This document shows positions 1 to 12,812 of a stretch of 64,000 nucleotides of DNA, piece after piece. Position numbers and translations under genes: made by a program. The stretch's first letter is position 1. Every line of letters begins with the position of its first letter. The stretch lies in the NCBI RefSeq assembly GCF_018446385.1, contig NC_055998.1, positions 19,275,173 to 19,339,172 of the forward strand. The letters run 5' to 3'. Source of the DNA: Zingiber officinale (taxonomy: Eukaryota; Streptophyta; Magnoliopsida; Zingiberales; Zingiberaceae). The notes below the pieces were generated by a model. That model saw only the letters and a list, made by a program, of their open reading frames with translations. It had not been told where the DNA came from and made no database searches.

Positions 1-68
1 GCTTAATTTCTTGTCTCTTATTTGTAAATCCTTTGTTATGGAGTAGATCTCTAGATCTAGGATGTAGG

Positions 69-2651
69 TGTTAGAATGTATACTAAAAGTCTAGCTTTTT
101 GTATAAACATTTATTTTGAAATAAGAATCATATTGGTCAAATGTCTACATTTATATGCTAAATGTAGTTGTTCATTTAATTTATATTGAAGATAACACGG
201 TGTGTGGTGTCACACAGAAGATCATGTTATCAGTTCCTTATAAATTATAAATAGTTGCTCACAACCAAGATGGAATAGGGTAAACCATTGGAATGGTTGT
301 AGTATAATTTGGTATTAGTTTATCTTGACTATAAAATTATACTAGTACACTCTGAGTGTATTGAGCAAGACCATTTGAGATTGTTCTTTTTATACTGACT
401 GTAAAAAAGAATAGGACCTCTGTTATTATGGAAGTGCGTACTTTTAATCATGATATAATAACAAGCATGTATACTTAGTATTTATTTCTTTGATTTATCA
501 AAGGGTATGATTTAGCTCGTTAAATCAATAAGCCCGATAAGTTGGGAAATGATATTATTTATATGGTGTGTTGTTGATTATAGAATGAAACTGTGTCCTA
601 GTAAAATCTAGATTGATGATGTCCCCATGAAGAACTCATAAGGATTGTCATGTAAACCCTGCAGGTGGATTTAGCCCGACATGACGATAAGGTTGAGTGG
701 TACTACTCTTGGAGCTAGATATTAATTAAGTGAGTTGTCAGTAACTCATTTAATTAGTGGACATTCGATATCTTAAACACAGGGAGACTAACACACTTAT
801 AATAAGAAGGAGCCTATATTGTAATATGAGATTGGTGCGGTAGTGCAATAATAACTCTTTAGTGGTATGAGTTATTATTGATGAACTTGAGTTGGGTGTT
901 TGGGGTGAACACGGGAAGCTCAAGCTTATCGGGAGACCAAAACTAATTCCTCCTCTCGGTCCCTGTTGTAGCCTCTTATTTATAAAGCCTTATATCTACC
1001 AAAAGCACAGCTTCTTAACCAAGCTTAAGGTTCGGCCACATCCTTTCTTGGAGCCCAAGCAAGGGGCCGGCCAAGCCAATCTTGGAGCTCAAGGTAGGGT
1101 CGGCCAAGCCTTACTTGGTGCCCAAGCAAGGGGCCGACCATCCACATATGGAAAAGAAAGTTTTATTTTTTGTAAAATCTTTCCTTTTATAGAGATCCAT
1201 TAAAAGGATTTAAAAGGATGATTTTAATTATAAAAATTTCCTTTTTTAGATCGGTCACAAAAGGAAATAAAAGAGAGTTTTTATTTTGTTAAAAACTTTC
1301 CTTTTATGATGTTTTCCACATGGTTTTAAAAGAAATTTTAAAATTTTAAAATATTTCTTTTTATAGCTTTCTACAAAGGATTAAAAGAGAGATTTGAAAT
1401 CTTTCCTTATTTGTAGTTATATATAATATTTAAAAGAAAGATTTTAATTTTAAACTTTTTTTTTTGTAACCATGATATAAAAGGAGTTTTATTTTAAATA
1501 TTTTCTATTATAGACATCCACAAAAGGATTTAAAAGAGAATATTTTAATTTTATAAAACATGCCTTTTATAGCTAACCACAAAAGGGATTTTAAAAGAGA
1601 GATTTTAATTTTTTTTTTAAAATCTTTCCTTGTTTAATGCACAAGTGGTGGCCGACCATGTAAAGGAATAAAAGGAAGTTTTAATTTTTTTTTTTAAAAC
1701 TTCCCTTTTTTTGATTCACCAAGGATTATAAAGGAGAGGGAGAGGGTGCCTCATTGAGAAGAACCTAAGCCTTGCATCCTCTCTATTGTGCCCGAAATTC
1801 CTCTCTTCTATTCCCTTGGTGGCTAACCCTCTTCCTTCTCTCTTCTCCTTTTGTTTTCTTTCTTGGAGCGCCGTAGACATCAAGCTTGGTTTTCTCTTGG
1901 TGGCCGGTTGCTTGAAGGAGAAGAAGAAGAGAAGGAAGCTCTCTTGTCTAGCATCCCTTGGAGGTTAGTTGGTGGCCGAAACTTAGAAGCAAAGGAAGAA
2001 GCTTGGGTGGATTTCATCTTGGTAGATCGTCGCCCACACGACGTCCAAGAGGAGGAGAGGAATACAACAGAAGATTAAGAGGTCTATAAGCTACTATGAA
2101 AGGTATAACTAGTTATTTGTTTCCGCATCATAACTAGTTCATCTTCTTTGTATAAATCTTGAAAAACCAAACACAAGAGGCTATCGATTTTAGGCTATCG
2201 TTTTTGTTATCGATTTTGTGTTTCGATTTCATGTTTCGATATTGTGTTGCTATTGAGGTCTTTGTAGTTAAACCTAGTTTACTGTAAGAAGTTAAATATC
2301 CGTTTTCTTTGAAAGGCTTTGTCTAGGAAGTGGTGGATGATCCCATGCCCAAGAAGGCCTAGTGTCTCACCATGTTTAACCTGGAAGCCGATCTTTGAAA
2401 TAGATATTTAATTAACTTCTGTACTATGGTTTAACTTATGAAGAACACATCGGTTAAACTTGGAGTAAAAATGTTAAGTATCGTTCCAATTCAAGTTTAA
2501 TTTCTGAAGAACAATTTGGATTAATAATGTTAAGCATCATTTGTAATCCAAATTTAACTTCAGTAGAGCACATGGGTATCTAGGATAGTTCTATGCTTGT
2601 ACAAATTTTTATACAGGGGAACTAGAACGGTATTCCGAGTAGCAACCAACA
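69..2651 (+). mobile_element. Angela-like copia LTR, left arm of inverted pair
   Basis: A 2,583-bp segment starts TGTTAGAATG and ends GTAGCAACCAACA, the TG...CA form of an LTR. The end, with GGGGAACTAG shortly before the AGCAACCAACA terminus, resembles Angela-type copia LTRs as I remember them. An inverted copy lies at 3284-6875. The arm holds degenerate 'AAAGGA..TTTTAA' purine-rich repeats at about 1180-1720 and TATA-like stretches near 973 and 1725. No primer-binding site follows at 2652 and no 5-bp duplication is visible outside the pair. Short open frames inside (892-1203, 1786-2078) look non-coding. The LTR assignment is from family knowledge; the inverted copy is seen directly. Confidence 0.65.
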
Positions 2652-3283
2652 GTAGGAAGTAGCTGTGATGTGATTGTGAATGAATAAACTATGTATTTGG
2701 ACATTTTCCTATGCAATGAAGTGCTTATATCATCATCTGTGTGTTGTTCCTTGTGTGCGTTTAACGAAATGTGTGTGAGATAATCCATGTAGATGTAGGG
2801 TTTAGATCACCATGTAGAGGAAGAGCCCTAGAATGTAAGATCATGGGACCTTGTGACAGAAGGTATCCCTTACTTTCTACGGTGTTTCCTTGAAATGGGG
2901 ATCAACTCTCTACTAGGAAAACTAATTAGAGTTTAAAGGGTTCTCCCAAATTAATGTTAGGAAGTGATCTGTGTAATCTCGGAACGTATGACCGTGGGCC
3001 CTTGTGATAAAAAGATGATCCCTATAATCAGATTTCCTAAATTACCTCTTCTACTTAATTGCATTAATCTACCCTTAGGAAGTGATCTGTGTAATTTAGG
3101 AACGTAGGACCGTGGGCCCTTGTGACAGAAGGATGTTCCCTATAATCGGACTTCCTAAATTACCTCTTCTACTTAATGGCGGTAGAACTTAGGTAAACTC
3201 TTCGGTCCGATCTTCACGGGATAGTACCAGACTTTAGTTAGAACTCCTACACAAGTATAAGCATGGAGTTAGGGAGATGAACA
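2652..3283. other. Centre of the inverted LTR pair, with ~118-bp direct repeat
   Basis: This 632-bp segment separates the inverted arms and has no coding frame I recognise. It holds two direct copies of a roughly 100-bp unit starting TTAGGAAGTG at 2957 and 3075 (period 118), each with GACCGTGGGCCCTTGTGA. A more diverged version lies near 2820-2940. It may be untranslated internal sequence left from the parent retroelement, but no primer-binding site or polypurine tract is evident. Confidence 0.5.
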
Positions 3284-6200
3284 TCTTGGTTGCTACTGGG
3301 AATATCGTACTAGTTCCCCTATACAAAAATTTTGTACAAGTCCTGAACCATTCCTAATAACCTATTGTGGTTTTTAGAAATTAAATTTGGAATCACAAAT
3401 ATAACTTAACATTATTGATTCCAAATTCAACTTATCTGTTCTTAGTGGTTTAGACTTGGATCGTAAACGATGCTTAACATTGTTGATCCAAATCCACCCA
3501 TATTACAAATTCAATTAAATATTAATTTCAGAGATTGGCTTCCAGGTTAAACATGACGAGACACTAGGCCTTCTTGGGTATGGGATCATCCACCACTTCC
3601 TAGACAAAGCCTTTCAACGAAATTTAATATTTAATTTCCTTATAGTAACCATAGGTTTAACCAAAAAGAACAATCAAATCACAAGTTCGAAAAACAAAAG
3701 AAACACAAAATCGAAAACATAAATTCAATAACCTAGATTCATTAGCCTCTTGTGTTTGGTATTTCAAGATCGAAATAAAAGGATGAACTAGTTATGATGC
3801 GGAAACTAATAACTAGTTATACCTTTTATAGCTTATAGACCTCACGATCTTCTGTCGTATTCCTCTTCTTATCTCGGACGTCGTGTGGGCGACAATCTAC
3901 TGAGATGAGAATCCACCCAAGCCTCCTTCTTCTCCAAGAAAGTTTCGGCCAACAACAAACTCCTTGAGTTGAAGAACTTCGACCACCAACCAAGCTCCAA
4001 GGGATGCTAGGAAACAATGCCTCTTTTCTCTACTTCTTCTCCAAGCAAAATCCGGCCACCAAGGGTCTCCTAGAGAGTTGATGTCGCCGGCTAAGGAAGA
4101 AGAAAAGGGGAAGAGGAAGAAGAGAGGGAGGGCCGACCACCACAAGGAAGAGAAGAGAGGAATACTAGATGTATATTCTTATGAGGTGAGGCACCTCTAC
4201 CCTCTCTTTTATATTCCTTGGTCTTGGCAAATAAGGAAAGTTTTAATAAAAACTTCCTGATTTTCTTTGCTATAGAAAAGAAAATTTAATTGATTAAAAA
4301 AATTTCCTTTTCTCTATCAATGTGGCCGGCCACCTCAATTCCTCCAAACAAGGAAAGTTTTAAACACAAAATTAAAATTTCCTAATTTGTTTCCCAAAAT
4401 TTTTAAAATAAAAATTTCTCTTTAAAAATTCCCTTCATGGTTGGTTATAAAAGGAAACTTTTATAAATTAAAATCTCTCTATTAAAACATGTGGATGATT
4501 ACAAAAAGAAAAATTTTCTCAAAATTAAAATCTTCCTTTCAATCTACAAATAAAGAAAGATATCAAATCTTTTCTCTTAATCTTTTGTAGAAACTATAAA
4601 AGGAAAGATTTAATTTTAAAACTCTCTTTTAAAATCATGAGGATGGTTACATAAAAGGAAAGTTTTATCAAAAATTAAAATCTTCCTTTTAACTACAAAT
4701 AAGGAAAGATATCAAACCTTTCTTTTAATATTTTGTAGAAAACTATAAAAGGAAAGATTTAAATTTTAAACTCTCTTTTAAAACCATGACTTCCACATAA
4801 GAAAAGATTTTAAAAATAAAATCCTTTTAATTTATTTTGTTTTGGCCGGCCACCTACTCACCTTGGTTTGACCGGCCTTAGCTTGGGCTCCAAGCTAGGC
4901 TTGGCCGACCGCCTTAAGGTGGGTATGAAGGTGGGTATGTGTGGGTATAAGACTTTATAAATAAGAGGCTACGACAGAGACCGAGAGGAGGAATTGGTTT
5001 TGGTCTCCTGATGAACTTGAGCTTCCCGTGTTCGCCCCGAACACCCAACTCGAGTTCATCAATAATATCTCATTCTACTAAAGAGTTATTATTGAACTAC
5101 CGCACCAATCCCATATTGGGCTCCTTCTTATCATGAGTGTGTTAGTCTCCCTGTGTTTAAGATATAAAATGTCCACTAATTAAATGAGTTACTAACAATT
5201 CACTTAATTAATATCTAGCTCCAAGAGTATTACCACTCAATTTCATCGTCATGTTGGACTAAGTCCACCTGTAGAATTTACATGACAATTCTTATGAGCT
5301 CCTCTTGGAGACATCATCAACCTATATTACTAGGACACAGTTTCATTCTATAATCAACAACACACCATATAAATAATATAATTGTTGGAACCCCAAGGTT
5401 GGTTTTGGTGTGATCAACAAGTTAAGTTAGGTTCTGTTGTTTTCTAACCTTGTGTCTAAGTGTGCAGGAGCTTAGGAGCACAGGTACTCGAGCGGAAGAC
5501 GCAGCTAGCGAGAAGGACGGCACGCGGTGCGTCCGAGGGACGAGGCGCTGCGGAAGAGTACGCCGGCGGACGAGAAGGAAGTACGCGCGATGGTTCCGAG
5601 GTACGAAAGCCGGAGCGGAAGTTTGCTCGGGGAGCAAGAGACGCAGCTAGCGCGAAGGTCGGCACGGGGTGCGATCGAGGGACGAAGTCTGCGGATGAGT
5701 ACGCTGGTGGACGAGAAGGGACACGCGGCAATTCCGAGGGACGAGAAGCCGGAGGGAAGCACGCTCGAGAAGACCGGAAGATGGGTTCGGGTGAGCCCTA
5801 TTCCGGATGTCAGAGATCACCCAATCAAGCGGATCCGGAGCAGAAGACCCGGACCGAGACGGGGACTTAACGGAGAAGTGGTCCCGGACAAAAAGTCAAC
5901 CATAGTTGACTTTTTGCTCCGGGGCGCCCGGAACCAATCCGGGCGCCCGGACCCTGATTTTGACCAAGATCACGATTTACGTGATCTGAACGTTGGGGGA
6001 TAAAACTTTATCCCTCCCAGGGCGCCCGGAACCCTTCCAGGTGCCCCGACCAAGGCTATAAATATAGCCTTGGTCCAGAAGCTCTTAATCAGTTCAGAAA
6101 TTGTAAACAACACTTGTGTGCTTCCACTGTTTAGATTAGCTTCTGTCTTTCTGTGCTTACACTGCTGTAAACGAGGCTTCTCCGCCTGAAGGAGCTCTTA

Positions 6201-6875
6201 GTGCGATCTTCATCCTTGGATTAACAACCTCCCCGGTTGTAACCAAGTCAAATTCGGTGCCTCATTTTTATGCTTTATTTTCTGTTTAATCTATTTTTTA
6301 TGTGTTAGCTTAATCGTACGAGAAAGGGTTGTGTTTGATTTTTCAGGGCTATTCAACCCCCCTTCTACCCGGCCGCATCGGTCCTACAATAATTTCCCAA
6401 CTTATCTGGCCTATTGATTTATCGAACTAAATCACACCCTTTGATAAATTAAAGAAATGAATATTGAGTATATGTGCTTGTTATTATATCATGATTAAGA
6501 GCACACACTTCTATAATAATAAAGGTCTTGTTCTTTTATGTAGTCAATATAAAAGGAACTTACCTTAAATGGTCATGCTCAATACACTCAGAGTGCACTA
6601 GTGTAATTTTATAGTTAAGATAAACTAATACCAAATTATACTACAACTATTCCAATGATTTGTTCTTTTCTATCTTAGTCGTGAGCTACTGTTTATAATT
6701 TATAAGGAATTGATAACATGATCTTCTGTATGTGACACCACACACCATGTTATCTACAATATAAATTAATTGAACAACTACACTTAGCATATAAATATAG
6801 ACATTTGACCAATGTGATTCTTTATTTCAAAATAAATGTTTACAAAAAGTTAACCTTTTAGTATACACTCTAATA
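3284..6875 (-). mobile_element. Angela-like copia LTR, right inverted arm, split by a solo LTR
   Basis: Read on the minus strand this matches 69-2651 over its whole length. Removing the solo LTR at 5383-6388 and one ATAAT duplicate leaves 2,581 bp, within 2 bp of the left arm. The outer end reads TATTAGAGTGTATACTAAAA against TGTTAGAATGTATACTAAAA in the left arm. The inner end reads GTAGCAACCAAGA against GTAGCAACCAACA. Decayed purine-rich repeats lie at about 4200-4850. ORF-like stretches at 3826-4260 have no recognisable product. Confidence 0.65.
5383..6388 (+). mobile_element. Solo Sirevirus-type copia LTR, TSD ATAAT
   Basis: A 1,006-bp TGTTGG...CCTACA unit is flanked by the 5-bp duplication ATAAT at 5378-5382 and 6389-6393, and it interrupts the right inverted arm, where homology resumes exactly. 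The 3' end (TTCAACCCCCCTTCT then CGGTCCTACA) is the C-rich terminus shared with the other Sirevirus-type LTRs here. A TATA box (CTATAAATATAG) lies near 6056-6066. Three copies of the palindrome core GGGCGCCC occur between about 5920 and 6035. Long open frames (5460-6003) are GC-rich LTR sequence, not genes. No internal region is present, so this is a solo LTR. Confidence 0.85.
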
Positions 6876-7716
6876 GAACAATGCATAGGGACATTAACTA
6901 GCATCACAACGAAACCGAAATCCTAATATCATCCATCTCCAAATCCAACTCTCCCTCTTTCTCTACTCTTTACATTCTCTCTTTTCTTCACTCTCTCTTT
7001 TCCAACTAACCTTCGATTGTCTAGATAATTCGCCGTGTGAAGTTAACTAGTGTTTAATCAACAACCCCTATGAAATTAATAATCTTTTATATTACTAACG
7101 ACGTAACCGTGCACTTGCGGTGACATAACAACCACAATGATCTCCACCAACGGCGACAGTGTGTGTTGGTAAGTCCCTCTCTTCTCTCCCCTCTCCCCTC
7201 TCCCCTCTCCCCTCTCCTCGATTGTTGCCTGTGGCCACAGCGGGCTACGACTGGCCCCCAGTGGCTGCGACTGCCCCCGGTGGTAGATGTCTGATTTGAT
7301 TTTTATATTAACTACTTTTATTTTTGATTTATTATCATAAAGCACTGGCTGAATTTGTAATGTTGTTTATGCAGGTCTTAATTTGTCTGCGCTTATCGTA
7401 GTTGGAGATACTCGTATTTGTGATTTATTATCGTAAGGTGCGGTTAGATTAATTGTAATAGATCCAATGTTTATATAAGAGTTCTTGTAGATTTTTCCTG
7501 TAGCATCCTAGTATTGACATTATTCATTTCAAAATTTCATCCTAGTAATATTTTATCTGTTAATACACTGTATTTTTTCTATATGACATTAGAGGTGACA
7601 TCTCATATTTTTTCCCCCTTATTCTTTGAGCTTTACGTAAATATGGTAAGTTTTTAAATATTTTTTTATGCATCAAATTTGCAATTTACTTTATCATATA
7701 TTGGAATTTTCAGCAT
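6876..7716. other. Intergenic, no gene seen
   Basis: No coding frame is recognised. A (CTCTCCC)n tandem repeat lies at about 7184-7216. The rest is AT-rich and may include non-coding parts of the transposase relic that follows. Confidence 0.5.
7184..7216. repeat. (CTCTCCC)n microsatellite
   Basis: About four and a half tandem copies of a 7-bp pyrimidine unit are seen directly. Confidence 0.9.
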
Positions 7717-9221
7717 ATGTTTCGATGGGGTGGACATAGACGGAGATCACCGGATCAGACAGATTCATCACCTACCAATATACCTACGCCACCCCTGATC
7801 AGGCAGGACCATCTCATGCACCTTCTCTAGTGCCTTCACATTCCCCACCACTAGTACCATCGCCAGTGTAGTTACCAGTCCCCACAGAAACTCATTTGTT
7901 GAGTTTAAAAATGATAGAGCTTTTATAGTCCCCATCGAAGATTCGTAACTACTATAAAATATTTTATTTTTTGATATATCTTAATTATTTAACATTGTTT
8001 GTTTATAATTTAATGCAGATTTGAAAATCCTGTATAAGTTATTTACAAAATTAATAGAATCATGAATAACCATTGGAAAGGAGAATCAATGACATATTTA
8101 AGCACTCCACCGACCACAAAAGAATTATGGTAGAGTGAGTTCAAGGTATATTTTCTTGAGTTTATAATCAAATTGAAAGTGAATATATAATTAATTTTTT
8201 TTCCATTTCAGCGACTAAATAATTGGGACCCGACTGATGAAATGGAGATCAAACAAATATTAAAAAAAATATAGCAATCACATCAGACATGTACTAAGTC
8301 ATGCCAAGAGTTGGGAGAAAAAGCTAAACTTCATCACTGATGAAAATTGGAAGAGGATCACCAACTTTTGGGCAATGGAGGAGAGTAAGCAAAGGAGTAA
8401 CCTGAATAGAATGAATCAATTTTACAATTCTAGTGACTCATCTACAATATATGCGGGAGACTCCATTAATATATATGAGCATAGACAGAGATTAGTCATT
8501 TTTTAACTCACCCAATAGTTTTTTATCTATATCAAATTATTTTATTATTTGTAGCCATGTTTTTTTAGACTAGGGAGATGGGGAAGGAGCCTGCTTTTAT
8601 AGATACTTTCACCCGCACTTTTATAAAAAAAGATAAGACCTGGAGTTAAGCTAAAGAAAAAGCAGTAAAGGTTGGGATAATTATTTATTTGATCTTAATG
8701 TATAATTTAGATTTTATTTGTTAAATGCCTTCTCTCTCTTAATATTATATGTGTTTCTATTATATCTAATCAATATCATGTGTGTTCTAAAAAATAGAAA
8801 AAAATATGATGAGCTCGAGCTGACCCAAACATGCTCACAAGCTAGTGTCAATATTCAAGGGTCTGAGTTCTTTGTTGGCAATAATTTGAGTTTATGGTTG
8901 GAGGCCAATGGAGGATCAAAAGGGGGAAGGATATTGGGGATGTGTTCTTTAAGCATAACCTAAAGAATAGCTGGTACATCTTCTTTCACCTCACTAGCAC
9001 TACAGGTCCAAGTAAATACCTTTACTGAAGAGATTAACAATTTGAGGGGAATATTATTGCAAAGAGATGAAGAAAGGGTGCAAAGGGATCAAGAAATGAG
9101 AGAGATGCACTGACAACAAAACTTAATCATGTAACATTTTTAGTTGAGGTCTGCTTTAAGTCATATTCCTCCCCAAGATGGTGACGATGACCATGACGAT
9201 GATGGTGATGGTTCTTTATGA
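7717..9221 (+). pseudogene. Decayed Ptta/En-Spm plant transposase (Transposase_24-like)
   Basis: Broken plus-strand frames spell the order of a plant Ptta/En-Spm transposase: a start MFRWGGHRRRS at 7717, then WDPTDEMEIKQILKK near 8229, LNFITDENWKRITNFWAMEE near 8325, SKQRSNLNRMNQF near 8392, MGKEPAFIDTFTRTFIKKDK near 8580, KYDELEL near 8803, a GGSKGGRILGM stretch near 8910, and a charged coiled-coil tail ending in an Asp-rich run near 9180-9221. The Ser-rich 'SERNRxNR' block and 'T.T.KK...W' block typical of the family are recognisable. Several stops and frame changes, and AT-rich intron-like gaps, show it is not functional as read. The matching element ends were not identified. Confidence 0.65.
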
Positions 9222-9741
9222 TTTTAATTATGTATGAATGTTATTTGTCTTATAATTAGTGTTTTTAAATATTAATCCATGGATTGTGAACCTTTTAATT
9301 TTTTATTTTAATTAATATTGTTATTTTATTTTTAACATGGTTGGTGAGCCAAAATATATGTCAGAGAAAAAATAAGTATTAAGTAACACAACCTTGGTTG
9401 AAATGTTTTACTTGTAATTTTCTTTCTTTATTTTTTTTTATCAATTGCTTTTAAAGAGCTAATGGAAGAGTTAAATAAGGACATCATTCTTTTTACAAAC
9501 TTGTTGAAATTTATAATCATTAAATTATTAGCTAGAATTTTGAATTATGATTAGAGTTTGTAGCAGCAAGTAACTATGAGCACTAAAAACAAGCCTAGTA
9601 TCAACTATTTGATCTTGACTATTGTGTTTTCATCATTTGAGATATTTCCATGTGATAAGAATTTAATCTCACATCTAGCCTTTGGAAGGAGTTTGAGATA
9701 TTAAATATAACACCTTGGATAAATTTTGATAGAGACACGGT
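9222..9741. other. AT-rich intergenic DNA, no gene seen
   Basis: No coding or repeat signal could be supported. The segment ends in CACGG (9737-9741), the left target-site duplicate of the chromovirus. Confidence 0.5.
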
Positions 9742-11485
9742 GTCACGCTCCGGGGAAGTCCCTGTCCGAAGAAATTTCGGCAGCACCTCCTCTGTACGGG
9801 TGACAATCTGAAACATTTCTACAGACATAATATACATCAGCCACAGGCGGCTGGAATATATACACAAATATGCAGTTATATATGCAGCCTACTCGACTGA
9901 TACCACAAAAATACAATCATGCAGTTATATATAAATCTAACAGCCCACTCGGCTGTACCAAAACCAAACACAGCGGAAATCTAATAGACAACACACATAA
10001 CTATAAACAAAGACTGCTAACCAGCTAGGCTTACACAACCAACAAATAATACAGAATACCACGTAACAACAACAACACTCCAGAAACAAAACCGGAGAAC
10101 AAAGCTAAATACACTGACACATAAATCAAATAAAACATAAAGGGAAATTGTAAATCTTCTGATGTGACGTGGGGACCGGCAGACAGAATACTCCAAGCGA
10201 CTCCACAATAATGGAGCAGACTATCGCGCAGCATGCAATCATGCGAATGATGCATGACACTAAGCATGAAAATATCCTGAATCAATCCACATATATATAT
10301 AAATGTGTACCATAGTATCAATAAGTCATATCCGAAGATCTAAGGTACACAAGACAAGTATGGTATAAACAAAAAACTGGGTCCTGAGCATAATAAGGCA
10401 TGGTATGTCACTACCTCTATGAGCATATATATAATCATGTGGGTACTAACATAAAATGCATAACAGGTGAGCAAACAAGCATGTAACAGGTATCCGGTAG
10501 TAACATATCGAAACAAGAACGAACATAATTATTACTAAAGGCTATAACCTACTAAACATATCAACGTGACATTATCAATGATAAGTCAAAGTACCCGCCT
10601 CAAATAGCAGGTCCAATCCAGTCAAATCCAACGTCGAGATACTCGTCCCGCGTCAAAGTCCTGCAACCACATAACGCATGGTACAACTAGGTCAAATATG
10701 AACTAGTGAGCTAAAGCTATCATGAACCAAATAACTAACTTAACCCTAATCTGATTAGGGATCCATTCTCGTTAGTTCAATTAAATTTAACTCAATCCAT
10801 GAACCCTTATCATCCTACAAACTCACCAAATTTGTCGTAGCTAATGGTGGCTCACGACTGAAAGTGTTTTCACCATCGAAAGATGATCTATTGCTACCCA
10901 CTCTTTTTCTGCTAACATAACAATTCCGAATCAACTAATCCAATCTATCATTTCAGAAATGAAATGAAATTCTACACACTTCTTACCCCAATCCAAATAT
11001 GTAGCCACTCCGTGAAAGATCCAGTGGCTGCTGTGATAAAGAGGAAGCTCTCCAGGCCATCCCACAATCCTTCATAAAAGAACCTCACTGCTGAAATCAT
11101 TCCCACTGATCAGATCAAGTTGAGATCAATAATTGGGGATCACAATCAAGCAACAACCCATCTTACAACCTAATCTTACCTCATGTGTGCCAATCTGTTG
11201 ATAGGGGTGTGGTGGCCGGAATCAAGCAGAGACAGCAACAACTATTAATGCTGTGATAGTTGGAACCAAGCTAGGTCACTGCCTTCCAATAATCAATCCA
11301 AAAATCACACTACGAATGCATCAACTACCCAATCAAATACCAGTGCACAACTAAAATTGCAAACTGATCCTTACCTTCATCCAGTAGTCAGATCCCAAAT
11401 CTGTACTAGCGGCTTACCCTTTGCCGGAGGTGGAAGAAACTCGCTGTGGGGGAAAAAAGGCAGTGGCATCGGTGTGGAAACTAGG
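9742..11485 (-). repeat. Chromovirus 3' LTR, first part
   Basis: This is the part of the 3' LTR on the low-coordinate side of the copia insertion. It matches 27268-29716 of the 5' LTR except for a single ~680-bp segment (27737-28414 of the other LTR) that is absent here, the junction reading CCACAA-TAATGG near 10206. It ends in CTAGG (11481-11485), the target-site copy of the copia insertion. Confidence 0.85.
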
Positions 11486-12796
11486 TGTTAGGATCGGTTG
11501 AGCTAGAGGGGGGGTGAATGGCTCACTTCTTTTTCTGACCAACTTTGTTTTGCACAGCGGAAATCTGAAGGCAATGCTAACACCGATATTTACTTGGTAT
11601 CCACCTCCTCAAGGAGGTGACTAATCCAATGATCCACACCACTCACACTCTTTCACTATCAAAAACCCTCCTTCTCGGAATCACACTGAAGGTGGAGAAG
11701 CCTTAACAGAAATACACCTCTCCCTTTTCTTCAAAATAAATATCACAAACGCTACAAAGAAGAAGTAAAGAAGGATTACAAGCTTTAACCAGCTTCTTCT
11801 TTGCAGGTGAGATTTCAGTACGTAGTGGAGAGGAGCTTGAACCCTTTGCTTTGAATCTTGATCACTTGAGAGCTTTCAAAAGGCTTGGAGAGCAATGGAA
11901 CAGTATATTTTTCGTTGTTCTTGTTTTCCAGTTTCTTCCCGTGTTTTATACGTTGAGAAAAACTAGCCGTTTCTCACGCCGCCGTCGCCGTGGATCGATT
12001 GAGGTCATATTCCAATCGATTCACAACTACCCGTTGGAAGCCATCGTGTCAAGATCGACGGTGCAGATTCTTTTATTTGACTTGGATCGATTGGGGCAGC
12101 GTTTGAATCGATTCAAGTGCTTGCTCATGAAATTCGCAGCTGCGTGAATCGATCGGCTGATCGATTCAATACCTTGAATCGATCGGCTGATCGATTCAGA
12201 GTGATTCTGTGCTTCGCACAGAATGTTCACGGATAGATCGACCGATCGATTCAATCCCTTGAATCGATCGGCTGATCGATTCAGAACGATTCTATGCTTC
12301 GCACAGAATGTTCACGGATCGATCGGCCGATCGATTCAGTACCTTGAATCGATCGGCTGATCGATCTAGACGCATTCTGTGCTGCGCAGAACTTTACCAA
12401 TCGATCAGCCAATCGATTGCCTTACCTTCAATCGATCGGCTGATCGATTCAGAGGCAATTTGCCGCACAGCCATGTCTGAATCGATTTTCCAGTCGATCT
12501 CTGACAGTGAGCCTATCACACACATAATCTTGTGACTTGTAGGAGCTTCTCTTGCCAAGAATCCGGTCCCCGACCTTCTTGGACTTCTCTTGCCTTGCAT
12601 CTGGTCTTCTGACCTGCAAGAACTCTTTTTGCCAAGAATCCAGTCCTCGACCTTCTTGGTCTTCTCTTGCATCTGGTCTTCTGACCTGCAAGAAACTCCT
12701 CCTGCAAACTCACAATGCATGTTAGTTCCACCGTATTAACCTAAACTTAAATAATTTTCAACACATTGAAACTTCCAGGGCATGATTGCACCAACA
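11486..12796 (-). repeat. Copia 3' LTR
   Basis: The 1,311-bp LTR pairs with 20731-22100. It contains the 20-bp palindrome AATCGATCGGCTGATCGATT and variants, mainly at 12140-12480, and a tandem ~85-bp CT-rich repeat at 12540-12700 (CTTGCCAAGAATCC, TGCATCTGGTCTTCTGACC). It has two fewer 30-bp palindrome units and one more G in the initial G-run than its partner, accounting for the 59-bp length difference. Confidence 0.95.
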
Positions 12797-12812
12797 ATCT
12801 CCCCCTTTTTGA
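12797..12812 (-). other. Copia polypurine tract
   Basis: On the minus strand AAAAAGGGGGAGAT lies immediately before the 3' LTR, the usual plus-strand primer position. Confidence 0.85.

Noticed and set aside
5422..6003. Overlapping open frames on both strands (up to 158 codons)
   Set aside because: GC-rich LTR sequence lacks stops by composition; frames overlap on both strands, show no domains and fall entirely inside the solo LTR.
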